Shown: positions 58,288-64,000 of the stretch, in pieces | Numbering within the stretch: the first letter of the stretch is position 1 | Layout of the letters: each line of letters begins with the position of its first letter | Source: Toxoplasma gondii ME49 | Taxonomy: Eukaryota > Apicomplexa > Conoidasida > Eucoccidiorida > Sarcocystidae | NCBI RefSeq assembly: GCF_000006565.2 | Contig: NC_031474.1 | Location: 2,019,662-2,083,661 of the forward strand | Direction: 5' to 3' | DNA: 64,000 bases | The notes under the pieces: model-generated | Database searches by the model: none | What the model was told of the DNA's origin: nothing | The model's input: the letters and a program-made list of their open reading frames with translations, nothing else | Made by a program: the position numbers and the translations under genes

Positions 58288-58295
58288 ACGCCACC

Positions 58296-60958
58296 ATGGT
58301 CTCTCCGGCTGACGGCGCGACGCCTTTCAGGCCTCTGCCTTTCGGTGGCGCCTCGTCGGTTGACTCTACTGGCCCGGCTCGCTCGGCGCCAGATCACCAG
58401 CCTCTCTCTCTGTCTCCTTGCTGGCTGCTGTCGTCTCGCGTCTTTTCTCGTTGGAGCCCCGGTCGTCTTTTCATGCTTCTCTCTCTGCTCTGCTTCCTGC
58501 ATGCGTGGCAGTCTCGGCCTCGCGAAGACAGCCTCGACCTCCGGCTGGACAAGGAGACGCTGGAGGCTCCCCTTCTCCGCGCCCATGCTGCCGTCCTGCC
58601 GATCCCGTCGGCTCCGCCTCTGCGCGCAAGCCCCCAGGGTCCGACGCCGGTCGTCTGCGGCAGCGTCCAGAAGCGTCTCCTCGTCCTCCACGACGATCCG
58701 AACGTGAAGGAGAACTTCAAGAGCCTTCTGCAGCGTCTGAAAGGTGGGTCGGTGGCCTCTGCTTGCGACTCGCGTTCCACCGTGGATTTGAAGAAGTATT
58801 TGAGACTTCATCAAACCTTCCGTGACAACGCTCTTCCTTTTCTTACTCGAGAGTCGTACTCGAGAGCCTTCCCGCTCGACCCCAACTGTCGCCTGTTCGC
58901 GTCCCTGCGCCTCGGACCTCGTACCCGCTTCGTCGTAGCCTTCCGCGGCTTTCGATGAGACGCTCTCGACGGCTGTCGCCGTGGTATGGCGCAGAAGCCG
59001 AGTTTTCCTCCGTTTCACTTTTCTGTGTTCTCCGTTGACGCCGTTGCGAGCCCGTTGGGTCCCCCTCTGCTGCGGTACACTGTGGAAATACTTTCAACAG
59101 ACCTACAGAGTTCCCCTGCATGCGTTCGCCGCTGCGCGCGGGTGCCTCGCAGATCAAAACTTCGACATATCGACGGTCAGCTTCCCGCTGTCGAGTGGGC
59201 GGAAGGCGTCGCTTCTCTTCAGCCACCACGGCGAGCATCTGTTCACTCACGTTCTTCTCTTGGCGACGAACCACCGCAGTACGGTTGAGAAGGGAACGCC
59301 TGCAAAGATCCAAGTGGGACGCAGCGGAAGCCAGTTGCTGCAAAAGACTGCACACGCGCACTGTCTGTCTCTCGATCGCGATCGGTTTTTGTGTCTCTCT
59401 GTCTGGACACTGCATTGCCCGTAAAGCTCAAACTACCCGAACTGTGTAAATATCATTGTGTTTTATGGTTCTATCGCAAACCACTGCGATGACGAAGTTA
59501 TCGTTTTGGGCTCGTGAGTATCTCCCCGGCTGCTGCGCCTCGATGTGCATGTCCTGCCTCTCTGTAAGGACGGAGCTCGAAAGCTGGACTCCATTCACTT
59601 GCCTCCACGACTGTGCAGCTGAAGGTGCCGCAGCCGAGTGATCGAGCGACCGCTGGATGGTCTCGTTTCGTTCGCTGTTTGTCTGGTTACCGCCGTCACG
59701 GCCTCTCTCCCGAGCGATGATCGACGCCCTCAGCACATATTTTGAGACATAAAACGCCGTTCTGTTCGTCTCCTCTCAGGCCTCAGTCGAGAGCTCGCTG
59801 CGGCCCTCACGACCTTCTTCACCGCTGTCGATCCCGACTTCGAAGAAGCGCAGGCGGCCCGGGCCTACGCAGCTGCCTCAGCTTCTTCTGCTGGCGCCGA
59901 CGCGTGCCCCCAGGCGCTGAAGGCTCGCAATTTGTTCTTGGTGGTGTCTCCGACGGCCCACACGACGGTCCACGCATTTGTAGAGACCCTTATGGGCGTT
60001 CGGGAGGCGCGAGGTACGGAAGGTTCGAACGGCCGGCCGGGGCTCGTGGCGGACTTCTTCAACGCCTACTCCCCGTTGCAGGGGACTTTGGAGAAGAAGG
60101 ACGCGGCCGGACAGAGCGATGAAAACGGAGACGCGAGTCTCTTTGTCGCCATGAACTTGCTCGCCGACCAACCTCACGTTGTCGAGCCCCTCGAAGCAGG
60201 TAGGCCACAGTTCGTTTCCTCTCCGTGCAATGCTGTTTTCTGCGTTTCTATCCTCACCGGGGTGAAGCAGATGGTGGAGGGAAATGTAAAGAGAGTGCCC
60301 TCAAGTTCTGCGTCCTGGCGTTTATAGAGTTTCGGCCCTGGTGCTCGCTTCCCTTGTGCACCCTTTCGTGTAACCTTGGTGACCGCAGACATGCAGTGTG
60401 ATGCCGTCAGGTAAGTGCGACAGACAACAGTCTTTTAACATCCACCATTGATGCGTGTGAGGCTAAAAGGCTCCTGAAATCGCGGTATGTGGGCTCGCAG
60501 TGGTTTAAAACCGTCGTCGCGTTTCCTGAGAGAATCTGTTTCCTTTAGATGAGATTCTTCTCTTTCGTGGAGGCGCTCACTACCTACCGGCGCCGTCTGG
60601 GAGGTCCCGCAAGAAATCCAGCGAACGAGAGATCCATGAACTCGAGCAACGTTTCTCCGTGCTTCGAGCTCCAGAGACTGCCTTTGTCCTCCCTGCCTCC
60701 GGCGAGACACCGGCTTCCCTGGGGAAGGGAGACAGAAAATCCGGAGGCGAAGACGAGTCCCTTCTCTTGGGGGCTGAACTTTCGCTCGGCTCTGCTCTGC
60801 AGACGCAGAGCGGCGGCCGCGCCACTCTCCTTAGCAGCGGCGAGTTCTGCTCCGATAAATTTTCACGACTCGGAAGTGAAAAAAACATCGAGGACGGGAA
60901 GGTAAGAAAGGAAAAGAATAAGCAAATCATGTCCTGCACACCCGCCACAGAGAAACTG

Positions 60959-60994
<36 letters not shown>

Positions 60995-63825
60995 ATATGT
61001 TGATATATGGGTGGAGTTGTGCAGATAGGAAGGAACATGGAAGGTTTCTTGTTAGATATGACGCGTGAACTTTGTCGTTTTCTCAGAAGAAAATCGCGAA
61101 TCTGCGTGTGTGCGAAGAGCTTCTTCTCTGGACTTTCAACCGTCGCGGCGTTCTTCGGTGGTCGAATTTGAAGCATTTCAAGGTGAGACGTCGAGCGAGA
61201 AAAGCAACCGCCTTCTCGGCTCTTCTTCAGTCCTCTCTAAAGCCCCGGACGACCCCTGTTCTGTCTTCTTTGTCTCCGGACTGTGTCTTGGCTAGTGGCA
61301 CCTTGCGTCGCTTTGAACTCTGAGATCCCCCCGGCCTTCCGTCCTTGTCTGCCGCTCTCTCACACATTGGCGCTCATCGTTCTTTATCCTGTTCTTTGTA
61401 TCCGTCGCACAAGGGGCACACGGCTCACGTTTCACTCCTGGCGCGTCTCTCTCTAGCGAGAAAGAAGAAAAACAAAGAAGAATGTAAAGAAGCCATGCGT
61501 CTGCAGAACGCCACGAGAGCGGCTCTCAGCCGTGCTGCTGTCTTCGTCATCTTTGTGGGGACTACTCTAGAGGCTTCCCAGTTCCCTTGTGCTTTTCTTT
61601 ACAATCCTGTTGAGCGCACTAAGTATAGTAGTATCCAGCGGAGGTTTGAAGAACCAACATTCCTCCCCCAGGTTGCTGCTTCGCCCAGACGTGATTGTGC
61701 CCTCTCGGCTCGAGACTGTTCTCGTTTGCAGCCTGGGGAAACGGTTTCGCCTCACATGTACAGAATGAAGGATGACATCGTCTTCAGTGTCGACCTTCAT
61801 CAGCTCGAAAACGGTGAGCGGCGCTGGCGCCTCTCGTCCTTTCCAGGCTCGCCTGTCAGGACCTTTACGCAGGCCTCGAAGTCCATACGCGTCTTATATT
61901 CGGGCTTCTCCCTGGCCCCTGCTCAAGCGTGTGTCTTCACCTCCTCTGCTAGAGCCATGCACAAGAAGTCATCCATTTGCTGACGACTCTAGAGCAGGCT
62001 ACCTCACCGTTTGTGTGAATTTATCCTTATTAGGCAACACACAAGTATGTAGTTTCCCCTCGAGATAAAAACCTATGCAATTCTGTGCACCGCGTGGTTT
62101 TCTGTGCCGGCACCGCTTGCTGTTGCAGTGTCCGTCAGCAGTCTGCCAGCGTTACGCTTCTTCACTTTTGTAATGGGGTCAGCGCATGAAACGCCGGGGA
62201 TTCTGTTCGGACGTTGCTGAGTGTGTGCTCGGAGTTCGGTTGGGTGCATGCAGGCTTATGGCATCCATTCTATGCCACCGACGTTCAAGTCGAGTTTGTG
62301 ATGCTCGAGCCGTTTCTTCGCTTCTTTCTCGAGCCTCCTGCGTCGCGTCAGTCGCCCACCTTCTCGCGTGTCTTCCAGGTTCGCTACGAATTTACCATAC
62401 CCGCGCTCCTCGCTCGCGGTGCCCTCTTCCTCTCGTCGTTCGCCCTCAGGACGGTTCCTCTCCCTCGTGTCTGGCGTCTTGTTTTCTCCCTTTTTCCCCC
62501 TCCTGTTCGCTCTCTTGTTTGCCCTTCTGTTCGCTCCCGTGTTGCCCGTGGTCCTGTCATTCTTGTTTGCGTCTCGGTCTTGTCTGCCCCCTTCCACGGA
62601 TGTGCGTCTTTTTGTATCGAGCATGTCGTGGTGCCGACCGTTACGTTTCCTCTTCCGTTTCTGTGAGTTTCCTCTGGAGCTAAGCGCTGGGACTCGTGCC
62701 TTTGCTTCGCAGGCTCCAGATCGCTACGGCGTTTTCAAGTTCGTTCTGCACTACAACCGCATCGGTTTCTCCCCTCTCCATGTTGGTAGGCTCCTGGGTG
62801 CCATCTGTCTGTCTGTGCCTCTCGGCGAACGCACATGCGCACAAACGAGTCCCTCAGGTTGAAGCAACCGGTGCAGAAGGCATCGCTTGCACCCATCGAG
62901 AGGGGGCTTGCATTTTCGTGTGACAAAGACGTTCAACATTCACAGACTTGTCCGCTCAACTCGGCACACATGCATCTCTGTAGAGAAAACGTCTCTTTGC
63001 ACTGGAACGCACACCGCATAGATAACAGTCGCCTGTGTGGAGGTTCGTCAGCGGTATGCGTATATGGATGTGCATGCATGAGCAAACGTAGGTGCGCTTT
63101 TGCCCGCTGCATTTCCGCATTGTAAAAACGTCGGTTGTCCGTCAACACGGACGTCGTCACAGCGTCTGGATCTCGTCTCGGACACACACCGGGCTCCATC
63201 TCACTGGAAAACCATTTGTGAATATCACGATGTTTGTACATCTTGTACACACGTAGTGGTTTCAACTATACTCTGGAGCCTGTTTCCTTCGACTCCCATC
63301 GCTGGACGCACCCGTCCAGCTGAAGAGAAGACGTCGTGCCTTCGCGTCGGTGTCTCCGTCTTTGTCTATCCGCCTTTCAGAGGACTTCTCTGCGAATCAG
63401 TCACCTCGGAGAACCGACTGCATGCTTGAGCGCGCGAACGCGACCTGCGTTTCCTGTCTCTCTCTGCTTCGGCTCGTCACGACCCATCGACACATGCGCT
63501 GCTTGTTCGAATCAATGTGTCGAGTGCGGCTGTTGTTCTACACAGAATCGTTGGCACCTGTCAGAAATTTCAAGCACAACGACTTCCCTCGCTTCTTGCC
63601 CTGCGCACTGCCTTACTACGGCTGCTCCCTCCTGACATTGATTGGTATGTCCGGAAACGCAGGAAGGGGAAAAGCAGAAAAACGTATTGTAAAAGGGAAA
63701 ACAGAGACGCGACACAGGCGCATGTGACTATCATTTATCCTTTGGCTGTGCAGACCAACGCAACATATATATATATATATATATGCTTAGAAACGTGCTT
63801 ATGAATAAATGCAACCACTTACACA

Positions 63826-63856
<31 letters not shown>

Positions 63857-64000
63857 ATATATATATATATATGCATGCATCTATGCGAAGAGGTAGATAT
63901 TCTTGTAGGAGTGAATCTCGATAGAGTGAACTTGAAACCGGACAAGGCAGAAGAGGAGGCAGGCACCTTAGGAAACGAAGTGAGACGCAGTGTTTTGCAG
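58296..64000 (+). CDS. Oligosaccharyltransferase 48-kDa subunit (OST48/WBP1/DDOST), 3' partial
   Basis: Non-catalytic subunit of the ER complex that transfers glycan to Asn in nascent proteins. Exons found: 58296-58743, 59111-59278, 59780-60199, 60549-60901, 61087-61182, 61732-61813, 62254-62378, 62713-62785 and 63546-63644, about 621 residues so far; human OST48 is 456 in full. The ATG at 58296 has a strong context and opens an N-terminal hydrophobic signal (RLFMLLSLLCFLHAW). Family blocks in order: QKRLLVLHDDPNVKENFKSL, LLFSHHGEHLFTHVLLLATN, DEILLFRGGAHYLPAPSG, LQTQSGGRATLLSSGEFCSD followed by KFSRLGS, VCEELLLWTFNRRGVLRW, DDIVFSVDLHQLENG, DVQVEFVMLEPFLRFFLEP, DRYGVFKFVLHYNRIGF, and NFKHNDFPRFLPCALPYYGC. 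The last leads into the C-terminal membrane anchor, whose exon must lie beyond the window; the final bases (ttttgcag) look like its acceptor. Extra length comes from the N-terminus and from inserts in exons 3 and 4. The exon 2 acceptor is weak. Confidence 0.92.
60960..61007. repeat. (TA)n microsatellite
   Basis: Alternating TA tract followed by GTGTATATG, in intron 4 of the OST48 gene. Confidence 0.85.
63764..63872. repeat. Two (TA)n tracts
   Basis: TA tracts at about 63764-63784 and 63826-63872, separated by 42 bp, in the last visible intron of OST48. Confidence 0.85.

Larger units (their letters stand above)
54514..58295. other. Intergenic region and pyrimidine-rich leader of OST48
   Basis: The first part should be the 3' UTR of the DDT-WHIM gene. 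From about 57370 to 58290 the plus strand is strongly CT-rich, with several overlapping open frames that reflect this bias rather than protein; this is probably the OST48 5' UTR. A possible small minus-strand secreted protein at 55806-56087 is listed separately. Nothing else was recognised. Confidence 0.45.

Noticed and set aside
58035..59018. Minus-strand frame of 327 codons rich in Arg
   Set aside because: Antisense to the first exon of OST48, whose reading matches the family.
63906..64000. Open frame after a cttgtag acceptor as the last OST48 exon
   Set aside because: It reads as a charged, hydrophilic segment, whereas OST48 needs a membrane helix here; the acceptor at the window end fits better.

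Overview
The window is nuclear DNA from a coccidian apicomplexan. It best fits Toxoplasma gondii or a very close relative such as Hammondia. The genes are split by many GT..AG introns, the exons of the flanking genes are GC-rich, the introns and leaders are pyrimidine-rich, and (TA)n microsatellites are common in non-coding DNA. A GPI-anchored microneme-type subtilisin (SUB1), an RPL8 gene preceded by TGCATGC motifs, and genes for small signal-peptide proteins with a GAGACG-type promoter element all point the same way. All gene models below were assembled by hand by matching exon phases; no database search was run.

Layout. 1-8 kb (+): a ten-exon syntaxin-7/12 type Qa-SNARE with an unusual C-terminal extension. 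8-11 kb: no gene seen. 11-16.8 kb (+): SUB1 subtilisin with signal peptide, I9-type prodomain, S8 catalytic domain, proline-rich stalk and GPI signal. 20.9-25.2 kb (-): presenilin, the catalytic subunit of gamma-secretase-type intramembrane aspartyl proteases, with both catalytic aspartates and the PALP motif. 26.4-28.9 kb (+): ribosomal protein L8 (uL2), head-to-head with presenilin. 30.8-32.9 kb (+): an unresolved gene-like region with odd splice structure. 33.0-33.8 kb and 36.3-37.7 kb (-): two small secretory-pathway proteins of dense-granule style. The intron of the second holds an AT-rich block that looks like inserted mitochondrial DNA (NUMT). 42.4-54.5 kb (+): a 15-exon protein of about 1,919 residues with DDT and WHIM domains (CECR2/ACF1/BPTF-like), probably a partner of an ISWI-type chromatin remodeller. 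58.3 kb to the window end (+): OST48/WBP1, a subunit of the ER oligosaccharyltransferase, cut off by the window edge before its C-terminal membrane anchor.

The genes do not form an operon. They are separate eukaryotic transcription units: membrane fusion (SNARE), secreted and intramembrane proteolysis (SUB1, presenilin), translation (RPL8), secreted effector-like proteins, chromatin remodelling, and N-glycosylation. The central part (about 8-41 kb) lacks the CT-rich leaders and introns that mark both flanks and holds the lineage-specific genes. No tRNA, rRNA, CRISPR or intact transposon was recognised.
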